Positions 46,803 through 59,460 of a stretch of DNA of 64,000 bases are shown piece by piece. The notes below the pieces were generated by a model that was not told the origin of the DNA, ran no database searches, and saw only the letters and a list, made by a program, of their open reading frames with translations. Made by a program: the position numbers and the translations under genes. The first letter of the stretch is position 1. Each line of letters begins with the position of its first letter. Source of the DNA: Elmis aenea (Eukaryota; Arthropoda; Insecta; Coleoptera; Elmidae); contig OX393577.1 in assembly GCA_947652605.1 (NCBI GenBank), forward strand, positions 54,832,108 to 54,896,107, in the 5' to 3' direction.

Positions 46803-47287
46803 CAGTCGATGTGCAGAATTTTCAGCAAATTGCAAATCTCTTCTAAAATTTCACATAACAAGAATCGTTTTGAATATACTTAAACGAAATTGCATTTGTT
46901 TTTGAATATAGGTACTTTTAATTTGTTAAAAAATGTAACAAAAATTGGATCTTTTCATGTAGTGAGTAGAGGGTAATTTTTTAAATTTGAGCGACAAGTT
47001 TTCCGGGGAAAAACAAAACATTTCCCGAAAAAAACTTTTAAAAAAATTACACTCATACGGCCGCCTATTTTTTTAATGCACTATAGCATTTGGAATTTAA
47101 TTCTCCATCAGAAGAAAAGAAGTACCAAAAATCATTTGGTAGAGAATTTCCTGCGATTTGCAAAAATATAAAGTTTATAGGGGGTTTTCTCTTAAAACAC
47201 AAACACAGAAACTGAATCACTCGGTATTGTTGATCAGGAATTATATTCGAGTCATTGGTGTAAAAGTGCGTTTCAACGTCTTAAAAT
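46803..47287. other. No gene; solo right arm of the 12778-14106 family
   Basis: GGTAGAGAATTTCCTGCGAT and AAGTTTATAGGGGGTTTTCT at about 47140-47195, ending CTGAATCACTCGGTA near 47226, match the right arm of the 12778-14106 element. Confidence 0.55.
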
Positions 47288-47540
47288 AGAGACCAAGCTC
47301 GGTGGATGGTTGGTAAGCAACCTAGCGATTAATCGGGAGATCGTGGGTTCGAATCCCGAGGCCGCCTGTCATTGTAGGGGTTTCAGGTGGTTTCCCCTAC
47401 CCACTATAGGCAAATGCTGTGGCAGTACTTTTACCTACCCTCTACCCTTACCCACCTTATCCGCTTGTTCCCTCCCCCTCCACTTCGGTGATTAGCCGTA
47501 GCAGCAAAAACGTGCCGAAGCAAAATAAATCAGATTTTTT
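47288..47540 (+). repeat. tRNA-derived SINE
   Basis: The head carries an A-box-like TGGTTGGTAAGCAACC (47308-47323) and an exact B box GGTTCGAATCC (47346-47356), so an internal Pol III promoter is intact. An unrelated GC-richer body follows, then CGTGCCGAAGCAAAATAAAT at the 3' end. Cloverleaf pairing outside the T-arm is poor, so it is a SINE and not a tRNA gene. Confidence 0.75.
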
Positions 47541-48472
47541 AAAAATACTTCTTTAAACTTTTTTAAAAAACATTTGAAAAGATATATAAAAACAAGTGCC
47601 ACCATGCAACAGCTCGTATTTTGTAACATAAAAGCGCCAATTTTCCTTACAATGTTCCAAGTTACGTTTTCAAATAAATGTGTTTAATTTCCCTAATTAA
47701 CTAGTAAAAACAAAAGAGGTTTACAATTTCTGAGAATTTGCAGAGGTATTTGAACTAAAAGCAGAATCATTCATTTTGACTTGTGTATGTACAAAGTTGA
47801 TTTGTTGCTTATTAAACATGATGTCAATACAAAGGATTGCAAATATTTACGGTTGATTTTTAAACGAAACCAACTTTCACAGGAATTTTCAGTCATATCA
47901 ATATGCGACATTTTTTCGGCTCGAGATGAAAATTGTAAATTCTTTGCCCTGTTGGTTACGCCTGAGTACTCACCACTTTGTACTTACCAATACGCAGAAA
48001 ACGATTTTTACATTTTATTATACCCTCGTGATCAGAATATTATTAGCAGAAACGCACGCTATTATTGAAAACTGGAGTAAACGCAGCTTTAATACCTTTA
48101 CTTTTGACGGTAGAGTGAAACCAGACTTCGTTTTTATTATTTTCTACGCGAAACTTGAGGACCGTGCAATTAAAAGTTTTATTCAACGCGACGCTTATCG
48201 AATCAGTTTTATTTCTCATTAAAAATCTTAATGGATTGCAGCAGTTCTGAAAATGAAGTTGTCTTTTGTTTTTACTTTGCATTTTAAGTTTGAGTTATAT
48301 TCCAGGTTTTGTGTTCTAATATTTTTAATTTTGAAGTGTAGTACATTAAAATTAGTTCCTACTATAAAAACAATGTGTTTAACACCCGTTGTTTCTGCGA
48401 ACAAAATGCATAAATTCAAAATCTATAACCGACTTCTGTAATGTTGTTTTGTTTCTATAATTGCAAATTATA
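47541..48472. other. No recognised gene; overlapping open frames on both strands
   Basis: Frames of 60-98 codons overlap on both strands over 47781-48441. None has a domain I recognise. Frames in different registers covering the same bases point to low stop density and argue against a gene. Confidence 0.4.
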
Positions 48473-49292
48473 CAGGGTGTTTTTTAAATATTGCGAAAAA
48501 ATTCGGGAGGTGATTCCTAATCGAAAATTAAGGGGGGTCTTTCATATACAATTTTTTTCCTTAGAAGTCTCCTTTCGAACTTACACCCCCCTAAAGGGAA
48601 ACGATAAAATTAGGTTTTAATTTTATTTCTCAAATTTGGATATATGTAGGAGAATGACATTTGGTTAATGTTTTGAACTAATTAAAAGGTTTTCCATAGT
48701 AATATTTTCAATCATCTCCCACCTTCACAGGGGGCTGAAAAGTGCGACCCCTGTTGTTTTTTCATCAGAACTTTTTGGTGGGTAAAAATTTTACTATTTA
48801 AAATGTTTACTTTATTTCTTCTAAAACCTACAGTGTTTGTGTAAAAAAATAAAATTAATAAACATGCACCATTAAATGAAAAAAAAATGAATCGTTTTAT
48901 ATTGGAATATTTAATGGTGCATCTTTACTTATTTTATTTTTTACTCAAAAATGGTAGGTTTTACGAGAAAACTAAAGAATAAAAAAAGTTTCTAAAAAAA
49001 CCAAGCTTTTGAAATAAAATTTAATTTGCAAAATTTCAAGCCACCAAAAGGATATAATAAAAAAACAAACAGGGGTCGCACTTTTCAGCCCCTGTGAAGG
49101 TGGGAGATGATTGAAAATATTACTATGGGAAACCTTTTAGTAAGTGTAAAACATCTAATTTTACCGCTCCCCTTTAGGGGGGTGTAACTCCGAAAGACGT
49201 CTTAGGAAAAAAAAATTATTTAAAAGACCCCCCTTAATTTTCGATAAGAAATCACTTTCCGAAATTTTTCGCAATATTTAAGAAACACCCTG
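48473..49292. mobile_element. Foldback element, CAGGGTGTTTTTTAAAT ends, TA target
   Basis: Starts CAGGGTGTTTTTTAAATATT and ends AATATTTAAGAAACACCCTG, flanked by TA. The arms are reverse complements to near the centre (GCGAAAAATT, TTAAGGGGGGTCTTT, CACCTTCACAGGGGGCTGAA). A degraded copy is at 36418-37160. Confidence 0.9.
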
Positions 49293-49882
49293 TATATGCC
49301 TCACTTTGAAATTAGTAGCCACTCCTGGGTTTTGTATATTTCAAGTAGTTAATTATATAGATTTCATATAGATTTAAAATTTGTCAATAAGTTTTACCTA
49401 ACTTCATTTGTTTTTGTTATTTTAACATCAGCTGTATTTAACATAAGAAAGTTGATGTTAAAATAACAAAAACGAAAGAAGATACGTAAAATTTTTTGAC
49501 AAATTTCAAATCTACGCAAAATAGTCTCCTGATAATGTCGAAAATTGTTTTGAGTGTTATTTCAAATAAGCAAGTTATAAGCAAAAATTAAAAACCCGAT
49601 GTGTTTTGTTTTTTATTAATAGCGCGATAAGTATTCATTTTTTTTTTCAATTTTTTTAAATAGAACAGTTGCTCTCAAATAATCGATCATTTTGACCCAT
49701 TCAACCAACTTCGTATCTCTTACCGTTTACGAGATTCCCATGATGTTCACGATAACTGAATGGATACACAAATGATTTTTTTGGTAAAAACGTTTTATTT
49801 AGGCCCTAAACATTCAATTTTGCAAAAATTAGCAAAGGCACTTCTTGTGGGACACCGTGTGTTTTGCAAATTGTCTTTCTAA

Positions 49883-51572
49883 GAGGCCGTTTACACACAC
49901 GGTTTTGCACATGGATAAAACCGTGTGTGTGAACGCGTGTATGAATCTAGCTCTGCTAGATTCACTTGTGCAAAACCAATATTTTTACCTATAATAGCGT
50001 GGGCGATTTTAATTCAATAACTTCGCCGCCGAATAATAATTCTATCTGAAACTTGTTTTGTAGATGGATGTAAGTATGATAAAGTCATTTCTGAAAAGAT
50101 TTTTCTGAGGCAATCTTTATCAGACTAGTTATGATTTTTTTTTAATAAGTTACCTATAATAGCGTGGGCGATTTTAATTCAATAACTTCGCCGCCGAATA
50201 ATAATTCTATCTGAAACTTGTTTTGTGGATGGATGTAAGTATGATAAAGTCATTTCTGAAAAGATTTTTCTGAGGCAATCTTTATCAGGCTAGTTATGAT
50301 TTTTTTAAATAAGTTACCTATAATAGCGTGGGCGATTTTAATTCAATAACTTCGCCGCCGAATATCAATTCTATCTGAAACTTGTTTTGTAGATGGATGT
50401 AAGTATGATAAAGTCATTTCTGAGAAGATTTTTCTGAGGCAATCTTTATCAGACTAGTTATGATTTTTTTTAATAAGTTACCTATAATAGCGTGGGCGAT
50501 TTTAATTCAATAACTTCGCCGCCGAATAATAATTCTATCTGAAACTTGTTTTGTAGATGGATGTAAGTATGATAAAGTCATTTCTGAAAAGATTTTTCTG
50601 AGGCAAACTTTATCAGACAAGTTATGATTTTTTTTAATAAGTTACCTATAATAGCGTGGGCGATTTTAATTCAATAACTTCGCCGCCGAATAATAATTCT
50701 ATCTGAAACTTGTTTTGTAGATGGATGTAAGTATGATAAAGTCATTTCTGAAAAGATTTTTCTGAGGCAATCTCTATCAGACTAGTTATGATTTTTTTTT
50801 AATAAGTTACCTATAATAGCGTGGGCGATTTTAGTTCAATAACTTCGCCGCCGAATAATAATTCTATCTGAAACTTGTTTTGTAGATGGATGTAAGTATG
50901 ATAAAGTCATTTCTGAAAAGATTTTTCTGAGGCAATCTTTATCAGACTAGTTATGATTTTTTTTTAATAAGTTACCTATAATAGCGTGGGCGATTTTAAT
51001 TCAATAACTTCGCCGCCGAATAATAATTCTATCTGAAACTTGTTTTGTAGATGGATGTAAGTATGATAAAGTAATTTCTGAAAAGATTTTTCTGAGGCAA
51101 TCTTTATCAGACTAGTTATGATTTTTTTTTAATAAGTTACCTATATTAGCGTGGGCGATTTTAATTCAATAACTTCGCCGCCGGTCAATAATTCTATCTG
51201 ACACTTGTTTTGTAGATGGATGTAAGTATGATAAACTAATTTCTTAAAAGAATTTTCTGAGGCAATCTGTAGGAGAAAAGCTATGAATTTAATAATATTA
51301 ATTATAACAGAAGCGCGCGGACCGTTTCGAATCGAGAATGACGGCGCTATCGCTCCCTAGTAGGTGGGAAGAGTATAGTACTAGGTGGGCGTAGTTAAAT
51401 TCTAAGGCTGACGTTACGCTACGCTACGCTACCCAAGTGGCCGCTGGAACTGGCCGTCAGTTTCACTCTGGTAATAAAATCGCTTAGTTTTAGCGTTTAC
51501 ACACACGGTCCTGCACATATGCAAAACCTAAGCAGCAAAACCATGTGCAAAACCGTGTGTGTAAACGGCCTT
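49883..51572. mobile_element. PIF/Harbinger-like MITE carrying an internal satellite array
   Basis: Left end GAGGCCGTTTACACACACGG, right end CCGTGTGTGTAAACGGCCTT, flanked by TAA on both sides (49880-49882 and 51573-51575), a 3-bp T-A-A duplication typical of PIF/Harbinger. Inside, subterminal TTTTGCACATG motifs recur inverted. The middle is an eight-unit tandem array. There is no transposase, so it is non-autonomous. Confidence 0.8.
49987..51300 (+). repeat. Tandem array, eight monomers of 164-165 bp
   Basis: Units starting ACCTATAATAGCGTGGGCG begin at 49987, 50152, 50316, 50480, 50644, 50809, 50974 and 51139. Spacing is 165, 164, 164, 164, 165, 165, 165. Units are near identical except the last, which is clearly diverged toward its end. 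Each has a conserved AACTTCGCCGCCGAATAATA block and a poly(T) near the junction whose length varies. Confidence 0.97.
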
Positions 51573-51575
51573 TAA

Positions 51576-53883
51576 GTCGGCACATTATCCCTTGTAGATA
51601 AAGTGTGTATAAAAAATTGAATAACTTGTTTTTGTCAATTGCTAAACAAAACTGCTTCATTTCTAAAAGTCATCGTTAGGAGGCAAAATTTATTGTTACC
51701 GAATGGTTTTGTAGCCTACATTTTTTGTTCAGGTTATTCGTTTGGCGTTAGAATACTATCGACGTTTATTATAATATAACATTTAAAATGGCGATTTTCT
51801 TATGTTTTCATCTTGATTGCTTTTCTTTGTGCTGCTTTTTCAACATGAATAAAAAGAAACAGACGATTTTTAGTTCAAAGTGGAGATAACTGCAGGCATT
51901 TATCGATATCCAATTGTTTTTGAAATATTTATTGTGGCCCATATAAAATATGCACTCTGACTTTATATGCAAAATATAATAAATGCATTCACCAACAAAA
52001 GTACACAAACAAAATTTATTAACGAAGCAAACAGGAAGATTTGTTGTTTCTTCATTAATAACTTTTGAGATAATTTCTCGTTAAGTTTTCGCTTCATTAA
52101 TATTAAAATTATTTAATATTGTTGCTGAAACGAATCTTTAAAATAATTGAATTTCCGCCTTTAAGATTTTATAATGGATGTTTACTTCAACTGCAGCAAA
52201 TGGAAAGTTTTATATATAATAGAATACATTTAGACACTTTAACTGAAATACGAGGCATATTCGGTAAGTAAAGTACCTTTTGGTTTAATTAAAACACGTG
52301 ATAATAATTTAAAAAATGTCCTAATATCGACGGTAATATCATAATATATAGAAAACTAGTTTAAGATATAGCGAATCTAATAAAAATTTAAGTAATTCAA
52401 AATAACTTCATTTTTATAAATAGCCAAACGGTACTTTCTAAATACGCCTCCTACACTGAATATTTTAATGTTTTTTTTTAAAAATTGGAAATACCTTGTG
52501 TGCATACACTTATAAAATGCACTTGTTCTTAAAAATAATGCAAACAATTATCGTGCAATTCTGCAGAATTGCTTAGCTGACTGAACACGGAAATAATAGT
52601 GCATTAAAGCATTTTTTAAACTTGCATGTGGCAATTACTTGCAAAATATTTTTAACTATGGGTGTTTTTGTACAATAAGAAACGGAAATATGAGCGAAAC
52701 GAACGTTTTTTGCGTTTCTTAAACTTCTAATTGAATTTGATTCACGCTTCAATATGATGACGTTTATAATAGCGGCATAATTATATAGTAATGTTTAATA
52801 GATACGTGCATTTGGTTTTAAAATCGATTAGGTAAAAGCTTAAACAATCTTTAATTAACTTCGGTATATTGCTTTAACCTTACATAAAAAACGTACTACC
52901 ATCCATTCCGTTTTTGTATGCGTTAGAAAACCACAATACCTAAAAAACGGCGCAAATTGTTTGTAAAATTGAAAGAAAACAGTCTAAATGAAGATTGAAA
53001 AAACTAAACCACCGCATTTTCTTGAACCGGAAATTCAATCTCTTAATAACTAATGCGTCGAAGAGACTAATGTAATTTAAACCGTCAATTTTTAATTACT
53101 TATTTTAAAAATCATCTAAAGCATAAAATAACGCTTGAAAAATGAAAATATATGTTGGATTTTTCATAAAAATTATCAAAAAACATTTTGAATACTTTTA
53201 GAAGCACTGGTTACCCAAAATAACTTCTAGCTTGTAGTTTTTAAAAATGGTTCTTTGAGAAGTAAAATTGCGATATATGTATTCTTAATATAAAAACAAT
53301 ATTTGTCCTTAAAAATATTTATGTGTGTAAAGATGTGTAGCTTCGTTGCAGTTGCAACCATATTGGTTTTATACAGAGTGATTTAAAATGTAGGTTACGT
53401 TTGCCGTTAGGTTGGTAATCGTTATCGTGGTGATGTGCATAAACAAAGTTTGTTATTTCATTGAAATTGTTTAAAATATCGCTCAGTATTATACAAGTGT
53501 TTTTGATGCAGCTAAAAATAATCTTTCAAACACTTTTAAGAACTTATTTTTGTTGCAAATTGATCCATTATACAGATCACCAGTTTATACATTTTTTTGG
53601 GGCTGTTAATTTTTTTTTCGTTTCAGTTTATGGCGATGAAATGTCTGTAGTATATTAAAAATGTTTTAATTGTGGTACAGTCATTCTAAATGTTATATGT
53701 ATATCGTTTTAACAGTAATCAGTCTATGAATAGACTTCCATACGATGAACACAAATAAAGTGTGTTCAAATGTATTATTATATATTAATCATCTTTATTA
53801 TATCATAAAAATATTGCACCAAATTAAAAGTAAACTTAAACAGTTTACAATTTAGTTTTCCAGTTGTTTTCATAACGATTTGT
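51576..53883. other. No gene recognised
   Basis: AT-rich, no domain-bearing frame and no paired terminal repeats. Confidence 0.45.
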
Positions 53884-54590
53884 TTAATTATTTGCTTTTG
53901 TATAAGCAGGTGTATTTTTCATTATTGTTTCCGCGGTGGTGGTTCCCTTTCGGGTTTCTGTACTGCGACGTATTGGTCTATTGTACCCTCTGGTGATAGC
54001 CCCTTGAAGGAGTCCTGTGTGTCTGAAAAACTCCAGGATTTTGTTTAAGGGTGTTTTTCTTAACTCTTCTTGGTTGGCTTTTTTCATCCCCAGACGTCTA
54101 CGCCGATAGGGTGTGAATCCTTCACACTAGCATAATACGTGAAGAGAAGTTTCTTCTTCTTCACCACATCCTCTGCATATATCGCTCTCTAAGAGCCTTA
54201 TTAGGTAAAAGTGTTTGTTTAGCCCACAGTCCTGTGACGAGTCCTGTGGCTGCTCTGCTCATCCTGAGCATTTCTTCTGTCTTTTTTTTTAGACCATTGA
54301 CAGGATAGCCTTAGAATGGGCTTGTCCTGCAACTTTTTTCCAATGAGCATTTGCCCCTGTATTAATATGTCATTAAGACACCGCTTGGCTGTTCCATAGG
54401 ATGTACCAGCTGCGGGTTCTGGTCCGAAGAAAGCTGTCTCGCTGCCAATTTTGGCTAGGCGATCTGCCTTCTCGTTCCCTGGTATGTTGTTGTGCTCTGG
54501 ACACCATACCAGTTTAACGTTATTTCGGCTTCCTAGCACGTTAAATGCCCTGACCCAGTTCAAAACAAGTCCTGAGTTTACTTCCGACGA
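53884..54590 (-). pseudogene. LINE ORF2 3' part: RNase H domain and C-terminal tail
   Basis: On the minus strand the frame at 54219-54563 contains VKLVWCPEHNNIPGNEKADR and LAKIGSETAFFGPEP. This is the end of an RNase H domain, with the H..I.GNE.AD.LA signature and the last catalytic Asp retained. The next segments, in shifted frames, include an LLESDICRGCGEEEETSLHVL zinc-knuckle-like block and, at 53884-54087, a C-terminal GAITRGYNRPIRRSTETRKG run. RNase H attached to a LINE RT is typical of I, R1 or Loa-type elements. It is truncated 5' at about 54590 and frameshifted. Confidence 0.8.
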
Positions 54591-56654
54591 GCCAAGAGCT
54601 TATAACCACGTGCAATAACAAAAACAATTGTCCCAACTCAAAATTACTTTAACAATAAAATTAGTCACAGATAGTGACGATTACATTCTACACTGCAAAG
54701 GTTGAACGAATAATTATTTAATAGTACAAAATAATAAGGCAAAGGTAACTAAGATAATTATAAATTTCGTAATAATGGGTTTTATAATCTACCGATACCG
54801 CCTGTGTTTTAGCGAAATAGCGTAATATTTATTAATGTAATAGTCGAGTAGAAGTTGTAAAATTTAAAATTTACGAGCTTCGTCGGACACCCTGCGTGGA
54901 TGTTACATATTTTTTGCCTGTTCACGATCCATAGGTTAAGAACCACTGCCCTAAACACTTTTTTCTCCAAATCCAGTGATTTAATGTCTTGAAATAAATT
55001 CTAGAATCTTTTTGTGTACATTTTTACGAAATCCTTTTAAATATAGTTTAAAAGTGAACATGGAAATAATGTATTTCACTGCATCTAATTCTCACGTATA
55101 GGTACATTGTATTAAGTTGTAAGTCACGAAAGTTAAGCATTGAGCAATTGATTTTAATCATAGACAATTTTTTAAATTAACAAATTAAGCACAGATATTT
55201 CTGCAAATAAGCATTTTTATACCCTTTCGGTTTGTTTGTTAGTTCGCGTTCACAATGAACGTAGTAGATAGCAGATATTGGTTAGTGGTTAGTGCGTAAT
55301 AAGTAAAAAGTACATTATGAAGAAAAGTTTACTTGGATACAGGTAATACCCGGCTTGTTTATAGCGCAGCACATAACCTCTGCTTCAATAATTTACTGCA
55401 AGAACTTTAATATTTGTTAAACAAAGTAGAGTATCTGTTTTTAATGTTTCAAATTAATTATTTTCCCTGGCACTGGCAGTTTAATTTGATAAACATAACC
55501 TTCCGCATTTAAATTGAGTTACGGAATTATTCAAGTTGGAAAAAATCGACCTTTTTCAGTTTTTTCAAAATATTTCAAAAAGCTGATGACGTAGGTCAAA
55601 TTTGAAAATGGCATCAGATTTCCCTTTAAATTCTGCACAAATTTGCTGATTTAAACGTTTCTGTATCTCCAATATTAACGGAGTTACCCATACAACAGGT
55701 TAGAAAAATGGGCACCCTGTATACGTTCCACTTAACATTAATTAATACAATTTAAATTTAAAGATTACGACTTTATATTCATACGCTTATTTTCTTCATA
55801 TTTTTGTTACCATTTTTACTGCATAATTGTTTCTTTTTCTTTCAAATATTTTTAATTACCACGTTTTTTTTTAAATTTTAACCGTATGTCTCCTTTACTT
55901 CACGCTTTCCATACTTTCAAAATTTACTCAGTATCCTAATTTTTTATCTCGCTTCTTCTTCCTTTTTTGTGCTTTCACACCCCTTACTTTTACGCGTGTA
56001 GTTTATTTGAAAAAAGATCTATTTTTTAGTGAAATGTAAACGTCGAAAATTTAGTTCATAATTAAGCGAAAAAACTCCATTAATATTTTATGTTAAGACG
56101 GTAATACTTTTCTTTTTATTTCCGCACACAAGTTGTTAGAAATTGAAGCTTCAAGAAACGAGTTTGTGACTTTACAGAACTTTTAGTTGCACCTTGTATA
56201 ATAATGAAAGACTCTGGCGTTAGTAACAGCATACGAATATAATTATCTGTTATGGGTTTCTGCCTTGATAGGCTAATCCTGTGACGTGCCCGACTTATTA
56301 ACTGGGTAATTAACAATTATATTCTTTCTAGCCACAGCGAGCGCCTGGTCTAATTACTACGTTCCTTTACTACGCCTAGATGGTTTGCCTTTTGCCGGTC
56401 TGAGAAATTGCAAATAACGATATCCCGCTGTTTAAAATTATGGTTATTACATATTGATCGAAATATGAACCTAATATGTTGGCTTGCAACACCAACGGAT
56501 ATTACTCTTTATCATGAGTGATGTAACGTAAAACGTTAACGATAATTGATTGGTTTTTAAGGAAGGATGAAGTAAATAACTGCAAATGTAATGTAGTCAT
56601 AAAAGTAATTTTAAAAATTTTTAACACCCAAATACGGACGAATTGTGGTTAGTA
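54591..56654. other. No gene; solo hAT and TA-type right ends
   Basis: CCATAGGTTAAGAACCACTG at about 54931-54950 is a hAT right terminus without partner. AAATGGGCACCCTG ending at 55719 plus TA is a solo right end of the CAGGGTG group. The rest is AT-rich. Confidence 0.5.
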
Positions 56655-58106
56655 CAGGGTGGCCCAAATTGGATGGAATTACATGGTTATCTCGCTTAAT
56701 AGTCAAGATAGAGAAACGGTTAAATTATCAAAAATATGCAATTTTTCGGGACACACTGAAGACCGTTTCAAAAATATTCTATCATTTCCGGTTTTTGAGT
56801 TTTTAGCAAAAAACTGTTTTCTTGTCATATTTATGATGCCATATCTCCCTTATTGTTGTAAATATTAAAAAGAATTATTGACATTATTTTTAGATATTTT
56901 TATGAAGACTGATGGTCCTTAAAAAAAAATACGCTCGCAGTTTTAAAGTTATGACACAAACTTACCTTTTTTGTTTTAATGGAAGCTATAGTTGGCCATG
57001 ACCTAATTAAATTCGCTATTTTTCCCATTCCAAATATATGAGTTGATGTGTTTATTTTCAATAATACGCAAGTTACAAAGGTTTTTAAATTTTTTTAAAA
57101 GTAAAACAGGTAAAAACAAAAAGTAGGCTGTGAAAACAAATAATGCCTAAAGTGTAAAGGCCTCTACTCACCAACCAATTTGTCGGGACAACCGACCGAC
57201 CATTCCGATAAATTATTTAATGTGTAGTCTTTCACCCGACCAACCCGACAGTTGGACAAGTTGGAACGGTCGGGTGGCCAGACCATCCAACAAGCCAACC
57301 GCCCCACCACATTCCTCTAGATAAGGACTATTAAACCGAAAATTTAACGCTATTTATAAATTTGTTATCCACAAGATGGCATCAGAGCCAAAATAGTAAA
57401 AAAAGTTATGACGTTTATGCTGTGTTGGTTGGACTGGTCGGGAGGTGAGTAGACAACACCCAACACGGAGTTCCCGACGGTCGGCTCCAACAAGTTGGCT
57501 AATGAGTAGAGGCCTTAAGCCTTAAGACCTTAAAAAACTCATGTGGTACAACATCTCAATGATTATTTAAAAGGATTAAGTTTAGTCGTTTATAGTTAGT
57601 TAGGTTTACAATATATTTTAACTACATAGTCATAAGTTACAATTAATTCGTATTCATATTCCTTTACATAACTGCTGCTTCTGATTACATTATTGTTTAT
57701 GTTTTGTTCAAATCTTGTTTTTTGTTTTGTTTTCATGGGTTACTTTTTGCTTACTTATATATTTGGAATGGGAAAGAAATAACGAATTTAAATAGGTAAT
57801 AGCCAACTAAAGCTTCCATTTAAAAAAATATAAGTTTGTGCCATAACTTTTTAACGGTCAGCGTAATTTTTTTTACATATAAAAATAATCTTAATAAATT
57901 TTTTCGATATTTAAATTAATAAAGGAGATATGACTCATCATAAATATGACAAGAAAACAGTTTTTTGCTAATAACTCAAAAACCGGAAATGATAAAATAT
58001 TTTTGGCAACTGTTCTGAGTTTGTTCCAAAAAATGCACATTTTTAATAATTTAACCGTTTCCCTATCTTGACACCCATGTAATCCTATCGAATTTCGACC
58101 ACCCTG
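56655..58106. mobile_element. Foldback element, CAGGGTGGCCCAAATT family, copy 3
   Basis: Starts CAGGGTGGCCCAAATTGGAT and ends TCGAATTTCGACCACCCTG, flanked by TA. The subterminal blocks match 32893-34382. It is interrupted by a PIF/Harbinger MITE at 57158-57515. Confidence 0.9.
57158..57515. mobile_element. PIF/Harbinger MITE, AGGCCTCTACTC ends, copy 1
   Basis: Starts AGGCCTCTACTCACCAACCA and ends GAGTAGAGGCCT. The 3-bp target duplication is TAA (57155-57157 and 57516-57518). Subterminal CCGACCG/CGGTCGG and GTTGG/CCAAC motifs recur. It is 358 bases with no coding. Confidence 0.88.
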
Positions 58107-59267
58107 TACAAGTAATGCCTTCCATGAAAACCTGGAGTCGATGTTTTCATACTATCAAAAACGATTAAAAATTTATACGTGCTATTTTTTCTTTTGTAAA
58201 ACAGCAAACAAAGAAAATAAAATTGTACTGCATCATAGCGATTACATTTTTGTTAACAAAACAAATCCGTTTTTTACGTTTTTAATTGTTTATAATCCAT
58301 ATGTACATAAATTTTTCATTCTGCAGTGCTCAGCAATGAACAATTTTAACTGCCTTATATTTTGGACAAAATGGGACGACTGTAATTTTAGAGTGTATGA
58401 TAAAGATTATTATAAAAGAACTTCTTAAAAACTCTTAATTTCCTAAATTAATTCGAATTCCTTTCTTTAAAACCGGCAAATTTTTAAAATAATTTTGTAA
58501 CACGCTTTTTTTTCTGTAACCAATCTTGGTAAGTTGTGGTTTATATTGTAGTTGGCAAAAATATATTAAGAGCATCCCATTAAAGTTATGTTTCACAAAA
58601 AGTTACCAAAATAGATTTTTATTACTTTAAACTCACGTAAAATGTACCTATAATAAATTGTATTAACAGATATTATAGAATTTCTCCTGACTTAGAATTT
58701 AAATACTTTTAAACCGCCATGAAAATGAAATATTTATTTAAAAAATGCACTTATAACGGGAAGACAACGATAACAGCTTACTCGACGAAGTTATGGTTTT
58801 ACAGTACAGAGCCTCACCACATATTCCAATTGCTTATAGGTTAAATAACATATTTAAACTGTAACCATGCGTTGTTGCTTAAAATCTATGGTTGGCATTC
58901 TCTGCTACACTCATCTATCAAACTTTGTACTTGTTACTGCTCAATATTATGAATAATTCATCGTCGTGTATGAAGTCATTATTTTTAATTCATTTTAGTG
59001 CTTGTAAATTCGAAACAAATGCAGCTGTTATTTGTAAAAACACTCTTCATAAATTACATTTGTTTAGAGCGTATATTGTGGAGTGCGCTAAGCGTGGAAA
59101 TTAATCATGATAACACTGTAAGGTTAACACATAGTAATATGAGTAATAAGTAGGACAATCTAATCAACGTTGCACCGATTCAACGAAAATTAAGAATTCA
59201 TTTACTATTTACATTGTATTTGAGACGAAATCGTCATGTGTACATGGTTTGTTTTAGATTCGCCACA
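58107..59267. other. No recognised gene
   Basis: A 95-codon plus-strand frame (58141-58428) is rich in Phe, Tyr, Asn and Lys and has no domain I know. It is most likely chance in AT-rich sequence. The rest is featureless. Confidence 0.4.
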
Positions 59268-59275
59268 CCTTAAAC

Positions 59276-59452
59276 CAGTGTTTCTCAAAGAGCCCTGGGG
59301 GTCCTTTAATCCTTCTGAGCCTTTTCGTGATGTTTGAAAATCATCGAAATTTATTTGCCAGGCTAAAATATTACCTGCAAAACAATTTATGGGGCCCTCG
59401 GCGAGCTTTTAATTTTGGAAGGGGCCTCGAATAAAAAGTTTGAAAAACACTG
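59276..59452. mobile_element. hAT MITE with perfect 8-bp TSD
   Basis: Starts CAGTGTTTCTCAAAGAGCCC and ends TTTGAAAAACACTG. The target duplication CCTTAAAC is perfect (59268-59275 and 59453-59460). It is 177 bases, from the same family as 44782-44995 (CCCTGGGGGTC block). Confidence 0.93.
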
Positions 59453-59460
59453 CCTTAAAC

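Noticed and set aside
47288..47375. A functional tRNA gene
   Set aside because: B box is exact but there is no acceptor or anticodon stem, so it was called a SINE head.
47781..48222. Overlapping 95- and 98-codon plus-strand frames
   Set aside because: They overlap each other in different registers and with minus-strand frames, and no domain or splice context supports either.
49987..51300. CRISPR-like array
   Set aside because: The repeats are contiguous 164-bp monomers without unique spacers, in a eukaryotic context.
58141..58428. 95-codon plus-strand frame
   Set aside because: Composition dominated by Phe, Tyr, Asn, Lys and Ile as expected for random AT-rich DNA, with no recognised domain.
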